From Vibrio sp. RE88 (GTDB lineage: Bacteria; Pseudomonadota; Gammaproteobacteria; Enterobacterales; Vibrionaceae): 64,000 nucleotides of DNA. A program made the position numbers and the translations under genes. This document shows positions 17,078 to 24,592 of the stretch, piece by piece. The stretch lies in assembly GCF_013113835.1 (NCBI RefSeq), contig NZ_VTYQ01000012.1, forward strand, positions 29,388-93,387, in the 5' to 3' direction. Every line of letters begins with the position of its first letter. The first letter of the stretch is position 1. Below the pieces are notes generated by a model. It saw only the letters and a list, made by a program, of their open reading frames with translations. It had not been told where the DNA came from and searched no databases.

Positions 17078-17482
17078 TTAGTCATCTCTTGCCATGCCAT
17101 TAATCACAATATTGTTGTAGCTCACCATCCCTATAACCTGACCGTTTTCAACCACAGGTGCTCGACTGATACCAAAGCGCTCAAACAAACGTGCGCAATA
17201 TTTCACGTTCATGTCAGGATCCACCGACAAAGCTGGTTTTGTCATGATCTCATAAATATTAATCCGATCCGGCGAGCGATTCTTTGCCAATACTTTTTTC
17301 GCAATATCATTCATTAGCACCAGACCGAACTCATCATCTTCGTTACGCTTGTTCACGACCAAGGCTTTCACTTCATGGCTACGTGCCAACTGAATGCCTT
17401 CTCTGACGGTTGTCAGGCCATCAATCATGACGTAAGTACTCGCCATCACATCGCGTACCCGGATTTTTTCATGACTGCTCAT
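17078..17482 (-). CDS. CBS-pair protein of the DUF1538 operon
   Basis: A 134-residue protein consisting almost only of two CBS motifs (about 8-70 and 75-130). CBS pairs bind adenine nucleotides such as ATP, AMP or c-di-AMP and act as regulatory modules. Its ATG overlaps the stop of the P-II-like gene by four bases (ATGA). It is the last gene of a four-gene unit with two DUF1538 membrane proteins, so a role as a nucleotide sensor for that membrane complex is likely. The ligand cannot be predicted. Confidence 0.85.
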   Translation of the reverse strand: MSSHEKIRVRDVMASTYVMIDGLTTVREGIQLARSHEVKALVVNKRNEDDEFGLVLMNDIAKKVLAKNRSPDRINIYEIMTKPALSVDPDMNVKYCARLFERFGISRAPVVENGQVIGMVSYNNIVINGMARDD

Positions 17483-17829
17483 AATTCGTCCTCTACTACT
17501 TTGGTTAGTTTTTCCACCTGATGAGCAACGCCGACTGCATCTTCAATGTCGATCTGTACCGCTATTCCCTGCCCCGACTCCTGATCAAACTCGCCAACGT
17601 CACTGATGGTCTCAAGAATATGACGAGAAAGGTGCTCTTCGACAACGAACAGCACTACGTCTTTTTGCACTTCCAGTGTCAGGCCAAAAAAGGTGCGCTT
17701 CTTATTCAAGCCTTCACCTCTGGCGTGATTGATGACGGTAGCACCCGTGGCGCCTGCATTTCTGGCCGCGTCCAGTACCGTTTCAGTTTTACTGTCTTCG
17801 ACAAAAGCCAGTATCAATTTAAAGCGCAT
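17479..17829 (-). CDS. P-II-like regulatory protein of the DUF1538 operon
   Basis: A 116-residue protein with the P-II fold signatures: an alpha/beta start (FKLILAFV), the GATGATV helix-strand junction, a short T-loop (ARGEGLNKKRTFFG) and the C-terminal GQGIAVQIDIEDAV. The T-loop is shorter than in GlnB/GlnK and lacks the uridylylated Tyr, so it is not a classical nitrogen P-II. The start at 17829 is chosen because the longer frame adds a basic tail with no homology and lies wholly inside the upstream gene. It overlaps the DUF1538 gene by 11 bases and the CBS gene by four. By analogy with GlnK-AmtB, it probably gates the membrane pair. Confidence 0.85.
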   Translation of the reverse strand: MRFKLILAFVEDSKTETVLDAARNAGATGATVINHARGEGLNKKRTFFGLTLEVQKDVVLFVVEEHLSRHILETISDVGEFDQESGQGIAVQIDIEDAVGVAHQVEKLTKVVEDEL

Positions 17830-18613
17830 TTTCACTATCCTCCTGCGTCGACTCCTTGTTAAGCCAACGAGTGATTTGGGCATAGCCCATAACAGAAATC
17901 ATTGGGAACAAACTGGCAAAAGCAATCAGTCCAAAACCATCAATCATGGGGTTTCTTCCCGGAACGGTAGAAGCCAGCCCTAACCCTAAAGCAGCGACCA
18001 AAGGCACGGTAACGGTGGATGTCGTGACACCGCCAGAATCGTAGGCCAACGGGACAATCAACTTAGGGGCATAAAAGGTTTGGATAACAACCACAATGTA
18101 GCCAGCGATAATGTAGTAATGAATTGGGTCACCAACTACGATCCGATAGCTCCCTAAGGAGATACCAATCGCCACTCCTAAAGCCACGGCGATGCGTAAG
18201 CCGTTCACACTGATTGAACCACCTGAGACTTGGTTAGCCTTAATAGCGACAGCAATCAAAGAAGGCTCAGCAATCGTCGTACTAAAGCCAATACAGAACG
18301 CGAATAAATACACCCAGTAGTAGTCCTGCCACCCGATAGCGCCCGACACACTGGCTCTAAATTCTTGTAAAAAAGCAGGTGCCGTCAATTGCGTCGCCAT
18401 CGTTTCCCCAAGTGGAAACAACGCCAGCTCTAAACCAATGAGAAATAAAGATAAGCCAAGAATCACGTACCCGAATCCAAGCAACACTTTAGGTAGATTA
18501 GTCACCGGACGGCGTAATACTGCAAACTGAAAGCCGAAAATAATCGATGCAATGGGGATGACATCGCTAATGGTGCCAAGGAAAGTGTCAACAAAATGCG
18601 ACCATTCAATCAT
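17819..18613 (-). CDS. DUF1538 membrane protein, second subunit
   Basis: A 264-residue polytopic inner-membrane protein of the DUF1538 family, with seven or eight hydrophobic segments. Signature blocks are STTIAEPSL in the middle and GGVTTSTVTVPLV followed by GRNPMIDGFGLIAFAS near the end; both blocks also occur in the preceding gene, so the two are paralogous subunits. From memory, a DUF1538 pair called UmpAB was described as a two-component Na+(Li+,K+)/H+ antiporter in a Halomonas, which would suit a marine Vibrio. Its ATG overlaps the first subunit's stop by four bases. Confidence 0.88.
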   Translation of the reverse strand: MIEWSHFVDTFLGTISDVIPIASIIFGFQFAVLRRPVTNLPKVLLGFGYVILGLSLFLIGLELALFPLGETMATQLTAPAFLQEFRASVSGAIGWQDYYWVYLFAFCIGFSTTIAEPSLIAVAIKANQVSGGSISVNGLRIAVALGVAIGISLGSYRIVVGDPIHYYIIAGYIVVVIQTFYAPKLIVPLAYDSGGVTTSTVTVPLVAALGLGLASTVPGRNPMIDGFGLIAFASLFPMISVMGYAQITRWLNKESTQEDSENAL

Positions 18614-19344
18614 GCCACCACCATTCCATAAACCATCACAAACATCATAGGTAGCAAGGACGCAAAGGCGATTAACCCAAAGCCATCTATCATCGGGTTG
18701 CGACCTTTAATGGCCGATGCAAGCCCAACGCCGAGCGCCGTCACCAAAGGTACAGTGATGGTTGATGTGGTCACGCCGCCAGAGTCGTATGCCACACCAA
18801 TAATGGCGTCTGGTGCAAACATGGTCAGTACGACAACCCCAATGTATCCGCCGATGATCATGTATTGAATGGACCACCCTTTAAGAATTCGAAGTACTCC
18901 TAGCATGATGGCTATCCCGACCGATAAGGCGACGGTGTAGCGCAAACCATTGGCATAATCGTCCTTCGCCATTTCCCCAGAAGCAATCATCCCCCCCTCA
19001 GCCGCAACTTCTGCCGCTTCATCGGCTACCGCAGTGAGTGCAGGCTCGGCGACTGTAGTACCAAAGCCCAAACAAAAGGCGAAAATCATCAACCAAAACA
19101 CGCTGCCCTTGCGAGCAAACGCCTGTGCCATCGACTCACCAATAGGAAACAGACCCATCTCCAGCCCAAAGATAAAAAACGTCAACCCCATGACAACCAG
19201 CATCAGGCCGAACAGTATCGATAACATATTGGGTAATGGCTCTTGCAGTACCACCAGCTGAAAAAAAGCAATTACGGCAACGATTGGCAACAAATCCCTC
19301 ATGCTGCCCAAGAACGCTTTTAGCAGCGCAGTAATTGCCTGCAT
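18610..19344 (-). CDS. DUF1538 membrane protein, first subunit
   Basis: A 244-residue polytopic membrane protein, the first gene of the DUF1538-DUF1538-PII-CBS operon. It carries the paired signatures GTTVAEPALTAVADEA and GGVTTSTITVPLV...GRNPMIDGFGLIAFAS. Compared with its partner it has an extra small loop rich in Ala/Glu (about 140-160). The start at 19344 is preceded by AGAGG; the longer frame to 19440 adds 32 residues that do not resemble the family. An ion/proton antiporter role is inferred from the family only. Confidence 0.88.
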   Translation of the reverse strand: MQAITALLKAFLGSMRDLLPIVAVIAFFQLVVLQEPLPNMLSILFGLMLVVMGLTFFIFGLEMGLFPIGESMAQAFARKGSVFWLMIFAFCLGFGTTVAEPALTAVADEAAEVAAEGGMIASGEMAKDDYANGLRYTVALSVGIAIMLGVLRILKGWSIQYMIIGGYIGVVVLTMFAPDAIIGVAYDSGGVTTSTITVPLVTALGVGLASAIKGRNPMIDGFGLIAFASLLPMMFVMVYGMVVA

Positions 19345-19504
19345 AGAAACCTCTTTATCTGTGAAGTACTTGTTTATGATGACAAATGGAATACACGGTT
19401 GATGTGACTCGCATTGCGGGATGACCAACAAAAGTAACAAAATGTTAATTTTGTGATAATCGTTAGTTTTGCATAATCAGTGATCCTAATCGCTGCTAAC
19501 TCGC

Positions 19505-19571
19505 TATAATTACTAGAATTACCATAAATGCCACCTGAGTAATCTGGCATTTATGGAGGAGCAAAGGAGAG
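19505..19571 (+). promoter_or_regulatory. yfcH leader: -10 box, 12-bp hairpin, ribosome-binding site
   Basis: A TATAAT (19505-19510) has no good -35. Transcription would start near 19517. A perfect 12-bp hairpin (19522-19533 with 19545-19556, 11-base loop) begins within about five bases, and its 3' arm runs into a GGAGGA (19555-19560). A second Shine-Dalgarno, AAGGAGAG (19564-19571), is better placed for the ATG at 19576. Confidence 0.5.
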
Positions 19572-19575
19572 CGGA

Positions 19576-20490
19576 ATGAAAGTACTACTCACTGGTGGCA
19601 CAGGTTTTATTGGCAGGGAATTGCTGAAACACTTCACAACGTATGAAGTCGTTCTGCTCACCCGTTCTCCCGCCAAAGCAAAAGCGGCCGTCAACCATGC
19701 TGATTTAGGCAACATCACCTATCTATCAGACTTAGAGCAGTACCATGACCTCAATGAATTCGATGCCATTGTCAATCTAGCGGGTGAGCCCATCGCTGAT
19801 AAGCGCTGGAATGAACAACAAAAAGAAACCATTTGCAAAAGCCGTTGGGCTATCACCGAAAAAATCGTTGATTTGATCCATGCCAGCACATCTCCCCCCT
19901 CCGTGTTTATCAGCGGTTCTGCGGTTGGGTATTATGGCGACCAACAAGACCACCCTTTCGATGAAGGGCTGCACGTTCATCACGAAGGATTCCCTCACCA
20001 CGTTTGCGCAAGGTGGGAACAGATCGCTAATCGAGCTCGATCTGAATCCACCCGAGTATGCATACTCAGAACAGGGGTCGTACTAGGACAAGACGGTGGG
20101 GCACTGGAAAAAATGCTACTGCCTTATAAGCTTGGCCTAGGTGGGCCAATCGGCAATGGCCGACAATACATGCCATGGATACATATGCTGGACATGGTTC
20201 GCGGTATTGTCTATTTACTTGAAACAGAACACGCACACGGTGAATTTAACTTATGTGCACCTCACCCCGTGACCAACAAGCAGTTTAGCCAAACATTGGC
20301 GAAATCACTCAAACGCCCTCACCTTTTGTTTACCCCCAAATGGGCTCTGCGTTTGGCTATGGGGGAAAGTTCAGTATTGCTGTTTGATAGTATTCGAGCT
20401 AAGCCCAAAAAGCTTACGGAGCTCGGATTTCGTTTCAGTTACTCCCGATTAGAGCCCGCTCTGAAAAATCTATTACAACATCATGAATAA
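19576..20490 (+). CDS. yfcH: TIGR01777-family epimerase / SDR
   Basis: A 304-residue extended short-chain dehydrogenase. The NAD(P)-binding GGTGFIG is at residues 7-13. The family marks VNLAGEPIADKRW (about 67-79) and SGSAVGYYGD (about 113-122, with the Tyr) are clear, and the C-terminal FxxxxxxL region matches YfcH. The reaction and substrate are unknown; homologues in chloroplasts (SulA-like) affect cell division, but that role is not shown here. It is divergent from the DUF1538 operon and followed 45 bases later by ybbO. Confidence 0.9.
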   Translation: MKVLLTGGTGFIGRELLKHFTTYEVVLLTRSPAKAKAAVNHADLGNITYLSDLEQYHDLNEFDAIVNLAGEPIADKRWNEQQKETICKSRWAITEKIVDLIHASTSPPSVFISGSAVGYYGDQQDHPFDEGLHVHHEGFPHHVCARWEQIANRARSESTRVCILRTGVVLGQDGGALEKMLLPYKLGLGGPIGNGRQYMPWIHMLDMVRGIVYLLETEHAHGEFNLCAPHPVTNKQFSQTLAKSLKRPHLLFTPKWALRLAMGESSVLLFDSIRAKPKKLTELGFRFSYSRLEPALKNLLQHHE

Positions 20491-20535
20491 TCTTTTACTC
20501 TAAGCCATCTCCGTTGCGCTAGAAGAAAGGATCTC

Positions 20536-21363
20536 ATGTCTAAATCTATACTCATCACTGGTTGTTCGACCGGTATTGGTTACGTTTGTGCGCACGCACT
20601 CCACCAAAAAGGCTATCAAGTCATTGCGTCATGTCGACATACCGATGATGTTGAACGCCTGCGCAACGAAGGGCTAACGTGCATACAGCTAGATCTGGCT
20701 GATAGTGACAGCATTTCAAGCGGGGTTAAAAAGGCACTAGAACTGACGAACGGCAAGCTTGGTGCTCTGTTTAACAATGGGGCTTATGGTCAACCGGGTG
20801 CGTTGGAGGATCTCCCCACTCAAGCTTTAAGAGAACAGTTTGAAACCAACTTTTTTGGCTGGCATCAGCTAGTATGCGAGATTTTACCGGTTTTGCGCCA
20901 GAATGGGCACGGCAGAATTATTCAAAACAGTTCCGTTCTTGGCTTTGCAGCGATGAAATATAGAGGCGCGTATAACGCTTCCAAGTTTGCGCTTGAAGGT
21001 TGGACAGACACACTTCGATTAGAGCTGCACAACAGCGACATTCACATTAGCCTGATAGAGCCGGGGCCAATAGAGACTGAATTCAGAAAAAATGCGCTGC
21101 AAGCATTTCTAAAGTGGATTGATATCAAAGACAGCGTCCATCATCAGCAATACCAAGATCAATTACAGCGCTTAGAAAAAGAGTCTTCTAACAACTCGTT
21201 TGTTTTACCCGCTGAATCATGTATAGCGCCTCTTCTGCATGCACTAGAATCAGACAAACCTAAAATTCGCTACAGAGTCACCACACCAACCAAAGTGTTT
21301 GCCGTGTTAAAACGGTTACTGCCTAGCCGATTATTGGATGGTATTTTGCGACGCGCTGCCTAA
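20536..21363 (+). CDS. ybbO: SDR-family aldehyde reductase (YbbO-like)
   Basis: A 275-residue classical SDR. The cofactor motif TGCSTGIG (residues 8-15) is followed by NNGAYG in place of the common NNAG, the catalytic Ser in NSSVLG and the YNASK Tyr/Lys pair. In E. coli, YbbO is an NADP-dependent aldehyde reductase, and its gene lies beside ybbN as here, which supports orthology. A basic, partly hydrophobic C-terminal tail (about 245-275) may contact the membrane. It has an AAAGGA ribosome-binding site. Confidence 0.82.
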   Translation: MSKSILITGCSTGIGYVCAHALHQKGYQVIASCRHTDDVERLRNEGLTCIQLDLADSDSISSGVKKALELTNGKLGALFNNGAYGQPGALEDLPTQALREQFETNFFGWHQLVCEILPVLRQNGHGRIIQNSSVLGFAAMKYRGAYNASKFALEGWTDTLRLELHNSDIHISLIEPGPIETEFRKNALQAFLKWIDIKDSVHHQQYQDQLQRLEKESSNNSFVLPAESCIAPLLHALESDKPKIRYRVTTPTKVFAVLKRLLPSRLLDGILRRAA

Positions 21364-21468
21364 AAATAAATCACCGAGTGTAATTTTTTCGTAACAATAA
21401 GACGCTAATTTACACCCTGAAGTTGTTCACTTCATGACCTCATTTAAGCGTTACATTCGGTAAAAGAC

Positions 21469-21534
21469 ATGACATTGAACCAGTTAAACTGGCTAAGTGT
21501 GGGTGTTGCGCTAACATTGTTTATCGTTTTATAA
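21469..21534 (+). CDS. possible 21-residue membrane peptide
   Basis: A short frame (ATG at 21469, TAA at 21532) encodes 21 residues. After a polar N-terminus (TLNQLNW) comes a run of 12 mostly hydrophobic residues (SVGVALTLFIVL), the layout of a single-span small membrane protein. It lies in a free-standing intergenic region and is followed by its own strong terminator, as an expressed unit would be. The ribosome-binding site (GGTAAA) is poor. I do not recognise it, and chance cannot be excluded at this length. Confidence 0.4.
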   Translation: MTLNQLNWLSVGVALTLFIVL

Positions 21535-21562
21535 ACACCTTCGCTTGCATTAGGCAGCAATC

Positions 21563-21588
21563 ACACCGCTTTCATAAGCGGTGTTTTT
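21563..21588 (+). terminator. strong intrinsic terminator
   Basis: A perfect 9-bp hairpin (21563-21571 with 21576-21584) with a TCAT loop is followed by T5. It ends whatever is transcribed across 21469-21534, or ybbO. Confidence 0.9.
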
Positions 21589-21665
21589 GTATCTGCTATT
21601 CCCTTGATATCTATAGCAACCGCCCATATGTTTGTTGTATCCAACTCTTTGCAAGGAATCACCAA

Positions 21666-22520
21666 ATGCAATCTCCTTTTATTGTGGAACTGAGCGAACA
21701 GAACTTCCGTCAAGTACTGGAAGGCTCAATGCAAACGCCCGTACTTATTCATTTCTGGGCCCCAATGAGCCAAGAAAGCACTCAAATTATTCCCGAGCTG
21801 CAAAATCTTGCTCAACAATATAATGGAGCGTTCACACTGGCATTACTCAACTGCGAACAAGAGCAGATGATCGCAAGCCAGTTTGGTGTACAAGCTCTGC
21901 CCACCATTGCATTGTTTGTGAATGGTCAGCCTGTCGATGGCTTAGGCGGCCCTCAAGAGCTCCCTGCGATTCAAGCTATGCTAGCCAAGCATCTACCAAG
22001 CCAAGACGAGCTTAATCTAAAACAAGCCGTAGAATTTCTTCAAGCAGGCCAGCACGCTCAGGCTTTAGCGCTTCTTCAGGCATTGCCAGATGAGCTCAAA
22101 CATAAAGGCGACGTAAAACTCGCTTTAGCAGACTGCTTACTAGAAACTCAGAGCTTTGATCAGGCTAAAGCCTTGCTAGATACCATCCCTATGGAATATC
22201 AGGACAACTACTACAAAGGCTTAGTAGCAAAACTGGAGCTGCACGACCAAGCGGCGAACAGCCCTGAAATCCAGTCTCTTGAGAATGCGTTGAAAGAAAA
22301 TCCAGCGGATGCCAAAAACGCCGCAGAACTGGCACTGAGCTACCATCAAGTTAATCGTGACGAAGAAGCACTCGAATTACTATGGACTTTCTTACGCAGT
22401 GATTTAAATGCTCTTGATGGCGACATGAAAAAGCACTTTATGGACATTCTCGCAGCACTAGGTCAGGGAAACCCAATTGCCGCGAAGTATCGTCGACAGC
22501 TCTACTCCGTACTCTATTAG
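21666..22520 (+). CDS. ybbN: thioredoxin-like co-chaperone (YbbN/CnoX)
   Basis: A 284-residue protein with an N-terminal thioredoxin fold (about 1-110) and C-terminal TPR-like helices (about 115-284). The thioredoxin active site is lost: where CGPC would be, the sequence reads WAPMSQES, without Cys. E. coli CnoX also lacks the CxxC pair and works as a holdase linked to GroEL and DnaK, protecting clients under oxidative stress. The first 40 residues and the ALPTIALFVNGQPVDGLGG block fit this family. It is followed by a terminator and then qmcA. Confidence 0.93.
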   Translation: MQSPFIVELSEQNFRQVLEGSMQTPVLIHFWAPMSQESTQIIPELQNLAQQYNGAFTLALLNCEQEQMIASQFGVQALPTIALFVNGQPVDGLGGPQELPAIQAMLAKHLPSQDELNLKQAVEFLQAGQHAQALALLQALPDELKHKGDVKLALADCLLETQSFDQAKALLDTIPMEYQDNYYKGLVAKLELHDQAANSPEIQSLENALKENPADAKNAAELALSYHQVNRDEEALELLWTFLRSDLNALDGDMKKHFMDILAALGQGNPIAAKYRRQLYSVLY

Positions 22521-22539
22521 TCTTCCTTATAAATCACCT

Positions 22540-22568
22540 TTAAAGCCGGCATGTCCGGCTTTAATTTT
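22540..22568 (+). terminator. ybbN terminator
   Basis: A hairpin with TTAAAGCCGG / CCGGCTTTAA arms (22540-22549 with 22555-22564) lies 20 bases past the stop; the following T tract is short (TTTT after AA). Confidence 0.75.
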
Positions 22569-22660
22569 GCGCGAATTTAGCACTGGTTCTCATTTATGTC
22601 ATTGTGCTGCCACATGAATTAAGCAACAATCGACATAATAACTTATACAAGGACTCAGAT

Positions 22661-23584
22661 ATGGCTATCGACTCTCTCATTACCATCGGCATTTTTCTCA
22701 TTGTCGCTATTGCGTTCATCATGGCAGGCGTCAAGACTGTACCTCAGGGTAACCACTGGACCGTCGAGCGTTTTGGCCGCTACACCTTGACTCTAAAACC
22801 AGGCCTGAACATCATCATTCCTTTTATTGACGGTATAGGTCATAAAATCAATATGATGGAGCGCGTGTTAGACATCCCCGCTCAGGAAGTTATTTCTAAA
22901 GATAACGCTAACGTCACCATCGATGCCGTCTGTTTTGTCCAAGTGGTCGATGCAGCGAAAGCCGCGTATGAAGTTAACGACCTAGAACACGCTATTCGTA
23001 ACCTTACACTGACTAATATCCGTACCGTCCTAGGCTCTATGGAGCTTGATGAGATGCTGAGTCAACGTGATATGATCAACAGCAAATTACTGTCTATTGT
23101 TGATGAAGCAACCAACCCTTGGGGTGTGAAAGTAACACGGATTGAAATCAAAGATGTGCAGCCACCAGCGGATCTAACCGCCGCCATGAATGCTCAAATG
23201 AAAGCAGAACGTAACAAGCGTGCTGAGATATTAGAAGCTGAAGGTATTCGTCAGGCGGAGATCTTAAGAGCCGAAGGCCAGAAGCAATCGGAGATTTTGA
23301 AGGCGGAAGGTGATAAACAAGCCGCGATACTTCAAGCAGAGGCTCGTGAACGAGCAGCTGAAGCCGAAGCGAGAGCAACAACTATGGTATCGGAAGCGAT
23401 TGCCCAAGGTGACATGCAGGCTGTGAATTACTTCATTGCCCAAGGCTATACGGACGCATTGCGGGCGATTGGCCAAGCCGAAAATGGCAAGATTATCATG
23501 CTACCACTTGAGGCATCGGGGCTGATGGGTTCCGTGGCTGGTATCGCAGAAATGTTCAAGCATAAATCCGATCAAAATAAATAG
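22661..23584 (+). CDS. qmcA: SPFH/band-7 membrane protein QmcA
   Basis: A 307-residue stomatin-like protein with an N-terminal membrane helix (about 5-25), the SPFH domain (about 25-190) and a long Ala/Glu-rich coiled coil (about 185-255) with repeats of ILxAEGxKQ. In E. coli, QmcA associates with FtsH/HflKC and membrane microdomains. I use the ATG at 22661 (MAIDSL), preceded by AAGGA; the longer frame adds unrelated residues. The NfeD-type gene starts nine bases after its stop, a standard SPFH-NfeD pair. Confidence 0.94.
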   Translation: MAIDSLITIGIFLIVAIAFIMAGVKTVPQGNHWTVERFGRYTLTLKPGLNIIIPFIDGIGHKINMMERVLDIPAQEVISKDNANVTIDAVCFVQVVDAAKAAYEVNDLEHAIRNLTLTNIRTVLGSMELDEMLSQRDMINSKLLSIVDEATNPWGVKVTRIEIKDVQPPADLTAAMNAQMKAERNKRAEILEAEGIRQAEILRAEGQKQSEILKAEGDKQAAILQAEARERAAEAEARATTMVSEAIAQGDMQAVNYFIAQGYTDALRAIGQAENGKIIMLPLEASGLMGSVAGIAEMFKHKSDQNK

Positions 23585-23592
23585 AGGTGCTC

Positions 23593-24045
23593 TTGTTCGA
23601 ATTACTCGATTCTCTCAATTATTGGCACTGGCTAGCCTTCGGGCTAGCTTTACTGGCTGTGGAACTGCTTGGTACTGCTGGCTACTTTCTTTGGCTGGGT
23701 TTGTCAGCTTTAATCGTCGGCCTACTACTTACTTTACTTCCGATGAGTTGGCAACTGCAGTGGATTGCGTTCAGTGTATTTTCGCTTATGACAACTTGGT
23801 TATGGTGGAGACGACAGTTTAAGAAGGACTCCTCCGACGATCTAAACCGAGACTTAAACCAGAAGCAAAAACAACTCATTGGTCAGACAGTTCTGGTTGA
23901 AGAAAACCTAGCACCAGGAAAGCATCGCATAAAAGTGGGGGATACCACCTGGTCAGCACAAACTGAACAGGCGATATCCGCAGGTACACTCGTAGAAATA
24001 ACCCAAGTGAACGGTATTATTCTCACTATAGAAGAAAAAAAATAA
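23593..24045 (+). CDS. NfeD-family membrane protein (YbbJ-like)
   Basis: A 150-residue partner of QmcA. The first half has two to three membrane helices (about 10-75); the C-terminal part (about 95-150) is an OB-fold typical of short NfeD proteins, with VGDTTWSAQTEQ as a recognisable block. These proteins form complexes with SPFH proteins; the exact role is unknown. I prefer the TTG at 23593, five bases after AGAGG, over the GTG at 23587, which would fall inside that ribosome-binding site. Confidence 0.88.
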   Translation: MFELLDSLNYWHWLAFGLALLAVELLGTAGYFLWLGLSALIVGLLLTLLPMSWQLQWIAFSVFSLMTTWLWWRRQFKKDSSDDLNRDLNQKQKQLIGQTVLVEENLAPGKHRIKVGDTTWSAQTEQAISAGTLVEITQVNGIILTIEEKK

Positions 24046-24056
24046 TCTCTATCTCA

Positions 24057-24086
24057 GGCTCTTTGTCTTAACAAAGAGCCTTTTTT
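24057..24086 (+). terminator. terminator of the qmcA operon
   Basis: A perfect 10-bp hairpin (24057-24066 with 24071-24080) is followed by T6. Confidence 0.93.
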
Positions 24087-24383
24087 CTTCTAGAAACGCT
24101 TCCCTTGAAGTAACAAGTGATAGTATTCAAATGCTTAGCGTATTATTGTCTTGAATTAAGTTGCTATTTATACCGACAAATAGCAATAATCAAACTCAAC
24201 CTTCTCATTTCAAACAAAATAACATTCTAACCATATCATTTAGTTATTAATTCATTTCCCACAAAAAGTAAGAGTTATTTATTAAAGAAAATTTTAAATA
24301 ACTAAACTTTTTTTTGATCTTTCATCGTTAAGCGACATACTGATAAATATCTCTTTAATGGGATTTTTAGTGAGGTGTTTATT
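24087..24383. other. AT-rich intergenic region with palindrome
   Basis: No gene is seen. A perfect 9-bp inverted repeat (24161-24169 with 24178-24186) encloses an ATACCGAC loop; a related TTATACCGAA sequence forms the inverted repeat in the adk leader, so this may be a dispersed short element. The leader of the next small gene contains GAGG seven bases before its ATG. Confidence 0.4.
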
Positions 24384-24560
24384 ATGAAATATTTCGTTGC
24401 GTTAGCATGTAGTCTTATTTTTAGTTTTTCGGTAGCAGCACAATCACCCGTAGGAAGCACTGCTTCGGGCCCAATAGTGAAATGTGAATTAAGTTCAGGG
24501 GTAGTTGAACGCATGCCAATCGTTATATGTGAAAATAGCGATGGTACGGTAATGAGATGA
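24384..24560 (+). CDS. small secreted protein, function unknown
   Basis: A 58-residue protein with a clear signal peptide (about 1-20: basic start, a hydrophobic run ACSLIFSFSVAA, then Q). The mature peptide of about 38 residues has two cysteines that could form a disulfide in the periplasm. The ATG at 24384 has GAGG upstream, and a strong bidirectional terminator follows directly. I do not recognise the family. The good start signals and terminator make it a likely real gene. Confidence 0.7.
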   Translation: MKYFVALACSLIFSFSVAAQSPVGSTASGPIVKCELSSGVVERMPIVICENSDGTVMR

Positions 24561-24592
24561 AAAAAGGAGCCTTTCGGCTCCTTCTCTTTTTA
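24560..24592. terminator. bidirectional terminator
   Basis: An 8-bp hairpin (24564-24571 with 24576-24583) with an A run before and T-rich sequence after lies between the convergent small secreted protein and lipoprotein genes. Confidence 0.85.

Larger units (their letters stand above)
21364..21665 (+). other. ybbO-ybbN intergenic region
   Basis: This region contains a possible tiny membrane-peptide gene (21469-21534) followed 28 bases later by a strong terminator, both listed separately. The rest, including 21589-21665, shows only the ybbN leader with an AAGGA ribosome-binding site. Confidence 0.5.
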
